A stretch of 64,000 nucleotides of DNA from Hyphomicrobiales bacterium (GTDB lineage Bacteria > Pseudomonadota > Alphaproteobacteria > Rhizobiales > Rhizobiaceae): positions 1-64,000 of the forward strand of contig UCMT01000036.1 of assembly GCA_900473795.1 (NCBI GenBank), read 5' to 3'. Positions 25,898 to 35,210 of the stretch are shown here, one piece after another. The translations under genes and the position numbers were made by a program. Position 1 is the first letter of the stretch. The number at the start of each line of letters is the position of its first letter. The notes below the pieces were generated by a model. The model was not told where the DNA came from and ran no database searches. It saw only the letters and a program-made list of their open reading frames with translations.

Positions 25898-27094
25898 TTA
25901 TTTTCCCAGCAATTGCCGGCGCGTGAAATAGCTGTCCAGGCCGACCGCGAACACAAGGATCAACGCCTTGACGACGTTCTGGGCATAGCTCGAAACGCCC
26001 AGAAGCGACATGCCGTTGTCGATGTTGGCCAGAAGGAAAGCACCCATCATCGCACCGCGAATGGTCCCTATACCACCGCGCAGCGATACGCCGCCGATTA
26101 CGGCCGCGGCGATCGCGGTCAGTTCAAGGTTCGTGCCCGCGTCAGGCGTCGAAGTGCCAACGCGTGCCAAGATCATGCTCCCGGCGAGACCGCAGACCGT
26201 GCCCATCATCACAAAGCCGATCAGAACCGTGTTCTTGACGTTGATACCCGCATACATGGCCGCTTCGTGGTTGGACCCGACGAGGAATGTCCGTCTGCCG
26301 AATTGTGACCGTGCAAGCATGAATTCGAACAAAACCACGATGCCTGCAATCCAAAGCGCCGCGTAGGGCAGTCCGCGCCCAAAGTGGCCGATCCAAAGGA
26401 GCGTCGCAGCCACCAAAAGGCTCATGAACAAAATCTTGATCGGCTCATCGATCGCAGTCGGGCTGGAATGCTTCAGCTTGGAGTACTGTGACGCAGACGC
26501 CCAAAGCCCGTATAGGATCGCAAGCGCTGCGCCGACGACCGCAAACACGGCGGGCATCCGTCCTTCCGTTAGGGCGGTGAATGAGTCACTCACCGGACCA
26601 ATCGCCTGCGCATTCGTCCAAGTGAGGCCGAGACCGCGCCATAGAAGCAGCCCGCCGAGTGTCACGACAAAGGCCGGTACTGAGAACCGGGTTATTATGA
26701 AACCTTGGATCAGCCCGATGATCGCCCCTACTGCCATAGCACCCAGGACGCTGCTCGCAACATCAAAGCCAGCCATCTGCATCTTGCCCGCGATCAGACT
26801 GGTGAAAAAGGCGACGCTTCCCACAGAAAGGTCAAATTCGCCCATGATTATCAGCACGGAGATCCCCGCGGCCACCACAACGACAACGGCCGTTTGCCTG
26901 ATCAGCAAGGCCGCATTGTTGGAGGTAATGAAAAACCCATCGGATGCGACCTGGAAGTACAGCACCAAAAGAACAAACGCCGATAGCAAGACCGCTGTGC
27001 GCAAAGGGATAAGCCGAGCGATCAGCGGCCTTGGGCGGGCGACGGGGACCGGTGGGGAACTGGATGGGGTGGTCGCATGTGCGGTCATGTTCAA
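25898..27094 (-). CDS. Sugar-type ABC transporter permease (XylH-like)
   Basis: A 398-residue inner-membrane permease of the BPD_transp_2 type with roughly ten hydrophobic segments. Family motifs are IMGEFDLSVGSVAFFTSLIAG, FVVTLGGLLLWRGLGL, GSNHEAAMYAGINV (the EAA-like coupling loop) and AVIGGVSLRGGIGTIRGAMMGAF. Length and the long central loop fit XylH rather than RbsC. The start is TTG at 27094 (GGAG 7 bases upstream), overlapping the ATPase stop by 4 bases; ATG 27088 is the alternative. The ATPase partner is immediately upstream and the likely binding protein is at 15800. Confidence 0.92.
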   Translation of the reverse strand: MNMTAHATTPSSSPPVPVARPRPLIARLIPLRTAVLLSAFVLLVLYFQVASDGFFITSNNAALLIRQTAVVVVVAAGISVLIIMGEFDLSVGSVAFFTSLIAGKMQMAGFDVASSVLGAMAVGAIIGLIQGFIITRFSVPAFVVTLGGLLLWRGLGLTWTNAQAIGPVSDSFTALTEGRMPAVFAVVGAALAILYGLWASASQYSKLKHSSPTAIDEPIKILFMSLLVAATLLWIGHFGRGLPYAALWIAGIVVLFEFMLARSQFGRRTFLVGSNHEAAMYAGINVKNTVLIGFVMMGTVCGLAGSMILARVGTSTPDAGTNLELTAIAAAVIGGVSLRGGIGTIRGAMMGAFLLANIDNGMSLLGVSSYAQNVVKALILVFAVGLDSYFTRRQLLGK

Positions 27095-28671
27095 TTCGCA
27101 GCTCCGGTTGCGGCAGACAGCAGTTGTTCCGTAGTGGCGCCGCGGGGAAAGGACGTCTGGAGGCGTGACTTGTACATCACGACGATCCGGTCACATTCGG
27201 TCCGCACTTCGTCAACGTCGCTTGAGATAAATAACACAGCGATTCGAAGGTCTCGCGCGATGCCGCGAACCAATCGGTAAATTTCCGCCCTTGCTCCGAT
27301 GTCCACGCCGAGGGTAGGCTCATCGAGAATCAGCACCTTTAGTCCGTCGAAAAGGCAGCGGCCGAGAAGCACTTTCTGTTGGTTCCCACCGCTAAGCGCG
27401 TTGATGGAAACCTCAGACCGCGCGGGCCGGACGCCGAGTTTGCGGATCAGGTCTGCGACCTTCTCACGTTCTTTGCCCTGGTCCACCAGAACGCCGAACC
27501 GCGTCATGCTTTTCAACATGGCCACTGTCATGTTCCACGCGACAGACTGTCCCTGCAGAACGCCTTGGGACTTTCGGTCTTCGACCAACAGGGATAGCCC
27601 CATCCCCATTGCTTGCTGCGCGCTGTTGGCGATGCCTTCCCGACCATCAATGAAGCATTGGCCTGTGACGGGGCCTGGCCACACGCCAAACAAGGCCCGC
27701 GCCAATTCGGTCCTTCCAGCTCCCACCAAACCATATAGGCCCAATATTTCGCCGGGATAGATTTCCAGATTTATGTCCTTTGCCCGAGTACGGGTCTGGG
27801 CTGTGTCAGCGTATACCGAGAGCGCCTTTACCTGCAGCAATGGTGAGCCTGATGGCGCGAACGGTGCGTCGTCCGCCAGTGCCTTCAATGAATGAAACGC
27901 ATCGCCGAGCATTGCCTGAACCATCTGCTCCCTTGGCGGAACGCTCCCGAACGATGCAACCAAGGTACCGTTTCTCAGGACAAGGACGCGATCAGCGACC
28001 TTGCCAATCTCGTCCAGACGGTGCGTGATGTAGATGATGCCAACACCCTGATTTCGGATGAAATGCAGCTGTTTCAGCAAAACTTCGGACTCGGTGTCAG
28101 TCAGCGCCGCCGTCGGCTCATCCAAGATCAGTAATCGGGCGGATCGGTGCAGGGCGGCAGCCAGAACGATAAGGCGTCTTTCCGATGGAGACAGGGTGGA
28201 CGCCCTCGCCCGAGGATTGACATTCATTTGGAAGAGACCCAAGGCCTCCTCGGCCCATCGCACCGTCTTAGCTTCGTCATAAAGCGCATACCGTCCTGGC
28301 AGGTGGCCCGCAAACATGTTCTCGGCAATTGATAGATGCGGAATGACGTGAAGCTCTTGCGGAACCAGCACGATACCCGCGGCGTCGCCTTCCTGCACCG
28401 AAGAGAATTTCGCGGCTTCGCCCTCGACGATCAAATCACCCTCGTATGATCCACTGGGGATCACGCCGGACAAGATCTTCATAAGGGTTGATTTTCCCGC
28501 GCCGTTCTCGCCGACGACGGCAAGCACCTCTCCGCGCTTGAGGCTGAGATCAATTCCATGCAGCACACGGAAACTACCATAAGCCTTTGACAGATGGCGA
28601 CCTTCGAGCAGAGCGCTCGTCACGGTCCCGTTCGGGATTTCGGTTGTTTCCGATGAGATCGAGTTCATCAC
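27091..28671 (-). CDS. Sugar-type ABC transporter ATPase, two ABC domains (XylG/RbsA-like)
   Basis: A 526-residue fused ATPase. Domain one has a standard Walker A (GENGAGKST at 54-62), a signature LSPSERRLIVLAAAL and Walker B LLILDEPTAALT. Domain two has the degenerate Walker A (LVGAGRTEL) typical of the second domain in RbsA/XylG, then LSGGNQQKVLLGR and VLILDEPTLGVD. It energises import of a carbohydrate-like solute through the XylH-like permease. The frame begins with GTG 28671 (AGGAAG 8 bases upstream), with ATG 28668 next. It is the first gene of the minus-strand catabolic unit. Confidence 0.93.
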   Translation of the reverse strand: MMNSISSETTEIPNGTVTSALLEGRHLSKAYGSFRVLHGIDLSLKRGEVLAVVGENGAGKSTLMKILSGVIPSGSYEGDLIVEGEAAKFSSVQEGDAAGIVLVPQELHVIPHLSIAENMFAGHLPGRYALYDEAKTVRWAEEALGLFQMNVNPRARASTLSPSERRLIVLAAALHRSARLLILDEPTAALTDTESEVLLKQLHFIRNQGVGIIYITHRLDEIGKVADRVLVLRNGTLVASFGSVPPREQMVQAMLGDAFHSLKALADDAPFAPSGSPLLQVKALSVYADTAQTRTRAKDINLEIYPGEILGLYGLVGAGRTELARALFGVWPGPVTGQCFIDGREGIANSAQQAMGMGLSLLVEDRKSQGVLQGQSVAWNMTVAMLKSMTRFGVLVDQGKEREKVADLIRKLGVRPARSEVSINALSGGNQQKVLLGRCLFDGLKVLILDEPTLGVDIGARAEIYRLVRGIARDLRIAVLFISSDVDEVRTECDRIVVMYKSRLQTSFPRGATTEQLLSAATGAAN

Positions 28672-29037
28672 GAGATTTGCTTCCTGCGCTCAGATCTGGT
28701 TGCCGGTCTGGCTATGACAACAATGGGCCAGGGCTGTCGGTATGCGACACCGGCTCGCCTCAAACGCGTATCAGTTATGCGGCCGTATGAAGCGCTCCAG
28801 CAGTGCTGGATGTCGCGTGCAGGCGGCGTCGCCAGCTCTTTCTGTGATCCATACTTGAACAAGGTCGGTCCACAATCGGATGTGGACCGCTGTTCGTCCT
28901 CCAACATTGCAGTACATTAGATCGAACGCCCGGCCTCAGACAACGGCCACTCTTGGCGAAGCTTGATTGCGTGCCGCGCAAAAGAGCACGCCAACACCAG
29001 ACAGAGCCACACTTTGCGAAATGCAACGGCCTACGGG
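28672..29037. other. Promoter region of the minus-strand catabolic unit
   Basis: No supported gene. It contains the 24-base inverted repeat listed at 28866-28889 and must hold the promoter of the ABC ATPase operon. No sequence matching the repeated motif of the 47-58 kb region was found here. Confidence 0.4.
28866..28889. promoter_or_regulatory. Inverted repeat upstream of the ABC ATPase gene
   Basis: CGGTCCACA (28866-28874) and TGTGGACCG (28881-28889) are perfect 9-base inverted arms around a 6-base spacer, about 195 bases upstream of the ATPase start. It could be an operator for a sugar-responsive regulator or a terminator-like hairpin of the degraded SDR gene upstream; there is no T run. 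Confidence 0.45.
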
Positions 29038-29830
29038 TCACTGGATCGTAAACCCGCCATCGAGGCGAGCGCCTATCCGATCACGAACGTTGAGCCCTCA
29101 CAGCAGAGCCAAAGTACCGTATTGGCGATTTCCTCGACGCGACCAAGCCGGTGAATGGGCATCAAGCTTTTGGCAATCTCGAGACTTAGGTCGCTTTCCC
29201 GGTCCATTCGTTCGACCATCGGCCTTTCGATGGTCCCAGGGCAAATTGCGTTCACCCGGATACCTTCGCCGCGACCTCGGCAGCAACGCTTTTTGTCATG
29301 CCCAACATCCCATGCTTGGACGCGGAATATTGCGCGCGCTGAGCGCTGCCCACGATGCCGGCAAGGGAGAAGTAGTTGACGATCGCGCCAGAGCCTTGTT
29401 TGCGCATTTGCCGCAGTTCGTACTTCATGGCGCTGAAAATCTCACGCAAGTTCACGGCTATCACATAGTCATATTCGTCAACCGACATGTCGGCCAGGTT
29501 TTTGGCACGCGTGATGATGCCAGCGTTGTTGAAGGCTACGTCCAATCGGCCATATGTCGCGACCGCCTGTTCGACCAGAGCCTTCACCTGCGCATCATCC
29601 GAAACATCGCAGACGATGCCAACCGCCTCTTGTCCCCTGTCTCCCGATCCCCTCCACCGCGCTTTTCAAGGCAACTTCGCTGACGTCGGACAGTACAGTC
29701 TTTGCGCCCGGCCCCCGCGAAGGCTGCAAACCGTCGCGATGAGTTCCATCCCAGCCGATTTGACAAGGATTGCGGCGGCGGCGCAGGCAGAGTCGAGTCT
29801 TCGACCGAGTTGCGAACCCAGGGCTTTCAT
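29038..29830 (-). pseudogene. Degraded SDR oxidoreductase gene
   Basis: Pieces of one classical SDR are scattered over the frames of this strand. AKTVLSDVSEVALKSAVEGIGRQG lies near 29690, FNNAGIITRAKNLADMSVDEY with YSASKHGMLGMTKSVAAEVAAK between 29587 and 29252, NAICPGTIERPMVERMDRE from 29255, and the last strand DGGFTIQ with the stop at 29038-29040. At least four frameshifts separate them, and the glycine-rich start is no longer recognisable. The order of motifs is intact, so this is decay in place and not shuffling. It resembles the SDRs at 23598 and 55047. Confidence 0.8.
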
Positions 29831-30152
29831 CCACACGGCGTAGAATTTGAGCCGCGCTGTCGATGATGACAAGGATTGTGCCGGTTGGACGAACCTACGA
29901 CGCACATGGGTCCGTCTAGCACCCTGTCAACGGCGATTCTGCGACTGTTGAAGAAGATAGTCCCGTCCTACGCGTCGGCGAGAACGCAAAACGGTCTTGG
30001 GGGTGGCATACCGAGGCTGAAGCTTGTCGAGCGGCATTTGGCCGAAGGACGGGAACGTGGCGACGCAACGCGAGTGGCGCCCCTCATCGGCCAACGCATT
30101 TCGCTGGAGGTGTCGGGAGGCAAAGGCAAACGTTCTCACGCCCTTCTTATGT
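29831..30152. other. Intergenic stretch
   Basis: About 320 bases between the SDR pseudogene and the MFS gene. I see no gene, repeat or operator I can support. Confidence 0.4.
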
Positions 30153-31778
30153 TCACCCGTGCAAGTCGGACATGAAGATAGGCGGTAAACTTTTCGTTGC
30201 CTCCGGATCGCGCACAAGCTCGTAGTGAACCTCCGGGCGGCCAGGTCCCTGATGCAAATTCCTCAACGTCTCTATTGCTTGGGCACCGGAAAGTGTTAGC
30301 CGCGCATGCATCCGCTGGGCGGCAGCCCAATTTGCGACCTTGAACCGTTCGAACCAGAGCATTGGGTCGAGAATGTCGCGGGACAGGGTCCATCGCGCCG
30401 CGCCATCGCGAAGGCGGTTGCGGCGCTTTTCACGCATAGCGTCGAGGAAAGTCGGAATGTCTTCATCGAGGATTCGGTAGCCGACGGTTGTCAAAATCGG
30501 GCCGCTGGTCAGGTCGAGGTTGATGCTTGGCAGGGGTGCAACCCACTCGGCACTCGGTTTCAGATCCGCCTCACCAACTTCTCGGATCGGGAGCAGCAAA
30601 GCCAACAGCGGTGCCAGCACTACGAGGCCAGATGGAACTGCGAGCGCAATACTTGCACCGAAGTAATCCGCGCCCAGCCCACCGACAAAACTTCCAAGAG
30701 CATTTCCTCCGAAAACAAAGGTTTGATAGAGTGCGATGCTGCGCGAAAGGACCCATCGTGGCGAACACATCTGGGCGGCAGAGTTTAGAACGACTTGGAC
30801 ATAGATCCAACCGACGCCCGACATGGCAGCTGCGAGGACGGATGGAAGCAACCATGGGCTAAAGGCTAGCCCAGCCGAGGCCAATCCGAAAAGGATATGC
30901 CCCGCGAACAAGAAGTGTTCGAGCGCAATCCTGCGCCGAAGCATATCCGTTGTCAGCGCTCCAGCAACTCCACCTATGCCGAACGCGCCCAACAACAGAC
31001 CAAGTGTACCCGGGCCGCCGCCGAGTTGATCACGTGCGATCAGGGGCATCAGTGCCAAAACCCCGATAGCCGCGAAATTGAAAATGAAGGACCGAAGAGC
31101 AACAGAGATCAGCGTTGGCGACAGCAGGAGATAGCGAACGCCTGCTGTGACAGCAGTGCCAAGCGATTCCGGTGGCAAGTCTTGTTTGGGTCTGGTTTTG
31201 GGCCAGCGGAGTGCAACGAATATGACCGAGAGGTTTGCCGCCGCGTTCGTTAGAAAGGCGAGGAACGCTCCGGAGACTGCTATTATAGCCCCCCCAAGTG
31301 CCGGGCCAAAACTGCGCGCTATGTTGATGTTCGCGGAATTCACCGCTACTGCCTGGGCCATGGCCTGCCGGGGAAAGAATTCAAAGACGATCGATTGCCA
31401 GCCAGGGTAATAAATCGCGCGACCGCTGCCTATCAAGAAGGTGCAGACCAACAGTAAATGTGGTGTCAACGCATCGAAATAGGCTGCTGTTGCGAGCACC
31501 AGTGATATCAGCAACAGAAAGCTTTGCGCCCAAAGGACGAGGCTTCGCTGCCCAACGAGATCCGCGAGCGCTCCACCGGGGAGAGACATCAACATGACCG
31601 GCAAGGCGACGGTTGTCTGAACCATAGCCACCTGGCTTTCGCTGCCGCCCATGGCCATCATCAGCCACGATGCACCGACAAGTTGGACCTGCCATCCAAA
31701 GTTGGCCGATAGTCCGGCGAGCCAATACCCAAGGAAGGGTTTGTTCCGAAAGAGAGCAAAGGTGGAGGCGGAAGACAT
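30153..31778 (-). CDS. MFS_3 family exporter with C-terminal soluble domain
   Basis: A major facilitator of about 541 residues from ATG 31778. The first 410 residues hold about twelve membrane segments (ANFGWQVQLVGASWLMMAMGG, then the PGGALADLVGQRS motif of loop 2-3), matching the enterobactin-exporter-like MFS_3 family (PF05977). The last 130 residues are soluble with ABM-like features (TVGYRILDEDIPTFLDAMREKRRNRLRDGA and VHYELVRDPEATKSLPPIFM), which is normal for MFS_3. The open frame runs 36 residues further upstream; the chosen start is where homology begins, though no clear ribosome binding site precedes it. It is divergent from a LysR gene. Confidence 0.88.
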   Translation of the reverse strand: MSSASTFALFRNKPFLGYWLAGLSANFGWQVQLVGASWLMMAMGGSESQVAMVQTTVALPVMLMSLPGGALADLVGQRSLVLWAQSFLLLISLVLATAAYFDALTPHLLLVCTFLIGSGRAIYYPGWQSIVFEFFPRQAMAQAVAVNSANINIARSFGPALGGAIIAVSGAFLAFLTNAAANLSVIFVALRWPKTRPKQDLPPESLGTAVTAGVRYLLLSPTLISVALRSFIFNFAAIGVLALMPLIARDQLGGGPGTLGLLLGAFGIGGVAGALTTDMLRRRIALEHFLFAGHILFGLASAGLAFSPWLLPSVLAAAMSGVGWIYVQVVLNSAAQMCSPRWVLSRSIALYQTFVFGGNALGSFVGGLGADYFGASIALAVPSGLVVLAPLLALLLPIREVGEADLKPSAEWVAPLPSINLDLTSGPILTTVGYRILDEDIPTFLDAMREKRRNRLRDGAARWTLSRDILDPMLWFERFKVANWAAAQRMHARLTLSGAQAIETLRNLHQGPGRPEVHYELVRDPEATKSLPPIFMSDLHG

Positions 31779-31982
31779 AGCAAATGTTTTATCAAGGTCC
31801 GAACTAGCAGCAAGCACAGTTTTCCAGCTTGCAACGCAAAACAGAATTTGTTTCGCAGCACTTCTCCACGCCTGAGGCTGACCCACAAAAGAGTAGCGGT
31901 TTTACAGGCGAACTTGGCCGCGACCAACTTGCGCTATACAGTCGCTCAAAAAGGCAGGTGAGTAGCATGGAGGGCCAAGAAC

Positions 31983-32876
31983 ATGGATGACTTCGGTCGC
32001 ATAAAGACATTCATCGAGGTCGTCGATGCGGGCAGCTTTTCGCGTGCCGCTCGAGGCATGTCCATCAGTGCCGTCACGCGACGTGTTCAGTCGCTGGAGG
32101 ATGAACTCGGCGTAAGACTACTGAACCGGAACACTCGCGGCCTTTCCTTAACTGATGCGGGGAGGAATTTTTACGATCGCGTGACGGGTATTTCTGTCGA
32201 ACTTGACAGTGCGGTATCGGAGGTGAAGTCGTTGCAAAACGATGTCCGAGGCCAGCTTCGTATCTCACTGCGGCATTCGGCAGCCATGATCATTGTGCCG
32301 GTCTTGGACAAATTGCTTTCTAGTCATCCAGACCTGAAGATCGATGTAATCGTAACAGACGAACGACGCGATCTCATCGCGAACAACATTGACGTCGCGG
32401 TATGGCTTGGACCACTACCCGATGCCGTGATCGCACGCAGATTATGCCCCAGCCGCAGGGTGGTATGTGGCGCACCGTCCTATTTCGACAAGCGCGGTAT
32501 CCCACTGACACCCCAAGACCTAGTCCACCACAACTGCCTACGCTACACCCCTATCAACGCCCATCGGTGGAACTTCTTAAGCGAAGATCACGCCGAAGAG
32601 GTCAATATCCAGGGTAGTTTCAGTTCAGACAACGGGCCGGCGTTGCTGGCGTCCGCAATTTCCGGTCACGGCCTGGCAGTGGTTTTCGAATGGATGGTGC
32701 GCGATCTAATGGCGCAGGGCAAGTTAATACGTGTGTTGCCCACATATGCAGTCAACCCCCACCCTGGCGATGCTGACCTTTATGCGGCCTGGTCGTCCAG
32801 CCGAGGAATGTCGCGCAAGGTCCGCGTCTTTGTGGATTTCCTCGTCGCGCTCTTCGCGAACTCCGGACCCGACTGA
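31983..32876 (+). CDS. LysR family transcriptional regulator
   Basis: A 297-residue LysR protein of the DsdC/CrgA-like group: helix-turn-helix at residues 5-62 (FIEVVDAGSFSRAARGMSISAVTRRVQSLEDELGVRLLNRNTRG) and an effector domain from about 93. GGAGGG lies about 8 bases before the ATG. It is divergent from the MFS_3 exporter gene (about 205 bases between starts) and lies 340 bases upstream of the monooxygenase, so it may control either or both. The effector is unknown. Confidence 0.88.
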   Translation: MDDFGRIKTFIEVVDAGSFSRAARGMSISAVTRRVQSLEDELGVRLLNRNTRGLSLTDAGRNFYDRVTGISVELDSAVSEVKSLQNDVRGQLRISLRHSAAMIIVPVLDKLLSSHPDLKIDVIVTDERRDLIANNIDVAVWLGPLPDAVIARRLCPSRRVVCGAPSYFDKRGIPLTPQDLVHHNCLRYTPINAHRWNFLSEDHAEEVNIQGSFSSDNGPALLASAISGHGLAVVFEWMVRDLMAQGKLIRVLPTYAVNPHPGDADLYAAWSSSRGMSRKVRVFVDFLVALFANSGPD

Positions 32877-33214
32877 TCAGACCACATCACTTTTGCCTCG
32901 CGCGCAACTGAGCTTGCACCACGGCGGACGTTGTCGATCGCCCAGGGACGCTAGTAGCATCCCCATGCGCTTCCATGTTTGTCGGAGTGTTCGGGTTCAT
33001 TGACGAAGTAGGGGCGACGTGTCCCAAAAATGGACCCCGGACGCTGTCCTTCCATCGAACGCACCGCCGCCCAAGCAATCCTGCTTGAACCTGAGAATGA
33101 TGACGCCCTATCAGCCGAGCTTCTCGTGGAAGACGACGGCCGGCGCTTTGCTGCCTAGTCGCCAAGTATGAATGGGCTGTGATCAATGTCCAATTGTGTA
33201 AGGAACCCACGCCC
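32877..33214. other. Intergenic stretch upstream of the monooxygenase
   Basis: No supported gene. The middle part (around 33020-33170) has a patchwork look and may be debris of a mobile element, but I cannot identify a transposase or terminal repeats. It ends with AAGGA about 10 bases before the monooxygenase ATG. Confidence 0.3.
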
Positions 33215-35164
33215 ATGGCTGACACAGCCGACCTTGATCTCTTCCGTCAACGTATTGCCACAGCACTGCCGTCGGCCAACGTTCCGACGCTCTTGTTGTT
33301 GTTATACCAGTTCACGGGCGATGAGTATTGGATCAACCCCCCGTTCAAGCCTGTCAAAAGTCGGTGGGATGACAATGACTCGGGCGGTTTGTCCGAGAAA
33401 TTGCAAGCAGAAGTCCGCGAAGCGACTTTGGAAGCCATCATGAACTGGCGAAAGAACGGCGCTATCGCTCGGCCGGAACTGACGAGCGACGAACTCGTCC
33501 GCATGATGACCATGTCAGAAGCAGAAGCCATTCCACCGGAATACGGGGAAATGATCGTTCACAAGCTCAAGCGATATTCTGGCGCGATCCCTGCTCCTGT
33601 CACGGTTCCCAAGGGCTTCAAGATACTGATTGTCGGCGCAGGGATGTCAGGTGTCGCGACCGCTATCCGGCTGAAACAACTCGGTATTCCATATATCCAG
33701 ATCGAGAAACAAGACAAGACCGGTGGTGTATGGCATTCCCATCACTTTCCGGGTTGTGGGGTCGATACGCCCGGGCACCTCTATTCCTACACCTTTGCCA
33801 GCGGTGACTGGACCAAGTATTTTCCCATGCAGGGCGAGCTTGACGCTTATTTCAACCGGGTGGCCCGTGAATTCGGGGTTGAAGAATCCATTCGCTACAG
33901 CACAGAATGCCTTGAAACCCGGTATGACGAGCAAAACCACCGTTGGATTTCTCGGCTGCGTCTTCCCGACGGCAGTGAAGAAGTGCTGGTTACGAATGTG
34001 GTGATATCATGTGTCGGGGCTTTCACCACACCAAAATGGCCCAACGTGCCGGGACTGCGCGAGTTTGACGGCCCGGTCGTCCACACGTCCAACTGGGACC
34101 CTGCAGTTGTGATCGCGGGCAAGCGGATTGCGGTGCTGGGGAGTGGTGCCTCCGCGATGCAAGTGGTCCCAGCCACCGTCGGCATGGTGTCGGATATGGT
34201 CATCTTCCAACGATCGCACCAATGGGCGGCCCCGTTCCCCAAATTGCGTATGCCGGTACCCGAGGCGGTGCGTGTGCTGCTAAAAGAAGTTCCACACTAT
34301 GAATGGCTTTACCGGCTGCGGCTTAGCTGGATCTTCGATAGCCAGGTGCACGAGGCTTTGCAAAAAGACCCGGAGTGGCCGCATCCCGACCGATCCGTAA
34401 ATGCGATGAACGACGGACATCGCGAAAACTATACGAAGTACATAATGCAGCAACTAGAGGGCCGGCCCGATCTGATCGAAAAGGTAATCCCGCCCTATCC
34501 GCCCTTTGGCAAACGCATGCTGCTGGACAATGGCTGGTACGAGACTTTGCGCAAGCCGCACGTCACGCTGATTGACAGCGCTGTCGCGCGTGTCGAAGGC
34601 AAACGTATCATCGCGGCGAACGGCGACTCGCGTGAGGTGGATGTGCTCATCGTGGCCTCTGGCTACGATATTACGCGATTTTTGCTGCCGATCAACGTGA
34701 TTGGCCGCAATGGAGTGAGCGTGCGCGACGCATGGGATGACGATGATTGTCAAGCTTATTTGGGCACGGTCATCGCGGGCTTTCCAAACTTCTTCATGCT
34801 TTACGGGCCTAACACTGCTTTAGGTCACGGGGGGAGCTTCATCTTTACTGTCGAGAGTCAGATCGACTACGTGCTCAGCGTCCTGCGCAAGATGGGGGAA
34901 GGCAACTTGGCGGAGGTCGAGTGCAAAAGTGAAGTCTACGAAAGTTACAACCGGACAATTCAGGACATGCACCAGGGAATGATCTGGAGCCATCCCGGCA
35001 TGTCGACCTATTTCCGCAACGACCGCGGACGCATTGTCACAAATAGTTCCTGGCGCTTGATCGACTACTGGAACATGACCAAAGACGCCAACATGGACGA
35101 CTATCTGACGGTGTCCCAAGCCGACGCAGGATCGGCTACCGTGGCCAAGGCTGTTTCGTCTTGA
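33215..35164 (+). CDS. Baeyer-Villiger-type flavin monooxygenase
   Basis: A 649-residue FAD/NADPH monooxygenase. It has an N-terminal extension of about 130 residues, then the FAD motif ILIVGAGMSGVATAIRL. The GG-WHSHHFPGCGVDTPGHLYSYTF segment follows, then the Baeyer-Villiger fingerprint F-x-G-x-x-x-H-x-x-x-W (FDGPVVHTSNWDP), the NADPH motif VLGSGASAMQ and the VASGYD ATG-like hinge. The length and the helical N-terminus resemble 4-hydroxyacetophenone-monooxygenase-like enzymes. It probably converts a cyclic or aryl ketone to an ester or lactone. ATG 33215 has AAGGA upstream; the longer frame from GTG 33179 adds 12 residues. It is followed after 46 bases by an epimerase-family gene. Confidence 0.92.
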   Translation: MADTADLDLFRQRIATALPSANVPTLLLLLYQFTGDEYWINPPFKPVKSRWDDNDSGGLSEKLQAEVREATLEAIMNWRKNGAIARPELTSDELVRMMTMSEAEAIPPEYGEMIVHKLKRYSGAIPAPVTVPKGFKILIVGAGMSGVATAIRLKQLGIPYIQIEKQDKTGGVWHSHHFPGCGVDTPGHLYSYTFASGDWTKYFPMQGELDAYFNRVAREFGVEESIRYSTECLETRYDEQNHRWISRLRLPDGSEEVLVTNVVISCVGAFTTPKWPNVPGLREFDGPVVHTSNWDPAVVIAGKRIAVLGSGASAMQVVPATVGMVSDMVIFQRSHQWAAPFPKLRMPVPEAVRVLLKEVPHYEWLYRLRLSWIFDSQVHEALQKDPEWPHPDRSVNAMNDGHRENYTKYIMQQLEGRPDLIEKVIPPYPPFGKRMLLDNGWYETLRKPHVTLIDSAVARVEGKRIIAANGDSREVDVLIVASGYDITRFLLPINVIGRNGVSVRDAWDDDDCQAYLGTVIAGFPNFFMLYGPNTALGHGGSFIFTVESQIDYVLSVLRKMGEGNLAEVECKSEVYESYNRTIQDMHQGMIWSHPGMSTYFRNDRGRIVTNSSWRLIDYWNMTKDANMDDYLTVSQADAGSATVAKAVSS

Positions 35165-35210
35165 GACGCAAGAATGCAATGACCACTTGGTCCGGATTGG
35201 AGAACGCGAC

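Noticed and set aside
33020-33170. Possible remnant of an insertion sequence before the monooxygenase
   Set aside because: The short stretch around TGTCCCAAAAATGGACCCC recalls IS ends, but I found neither a transposase fragment nor a matching inverted repeat or target duplication.
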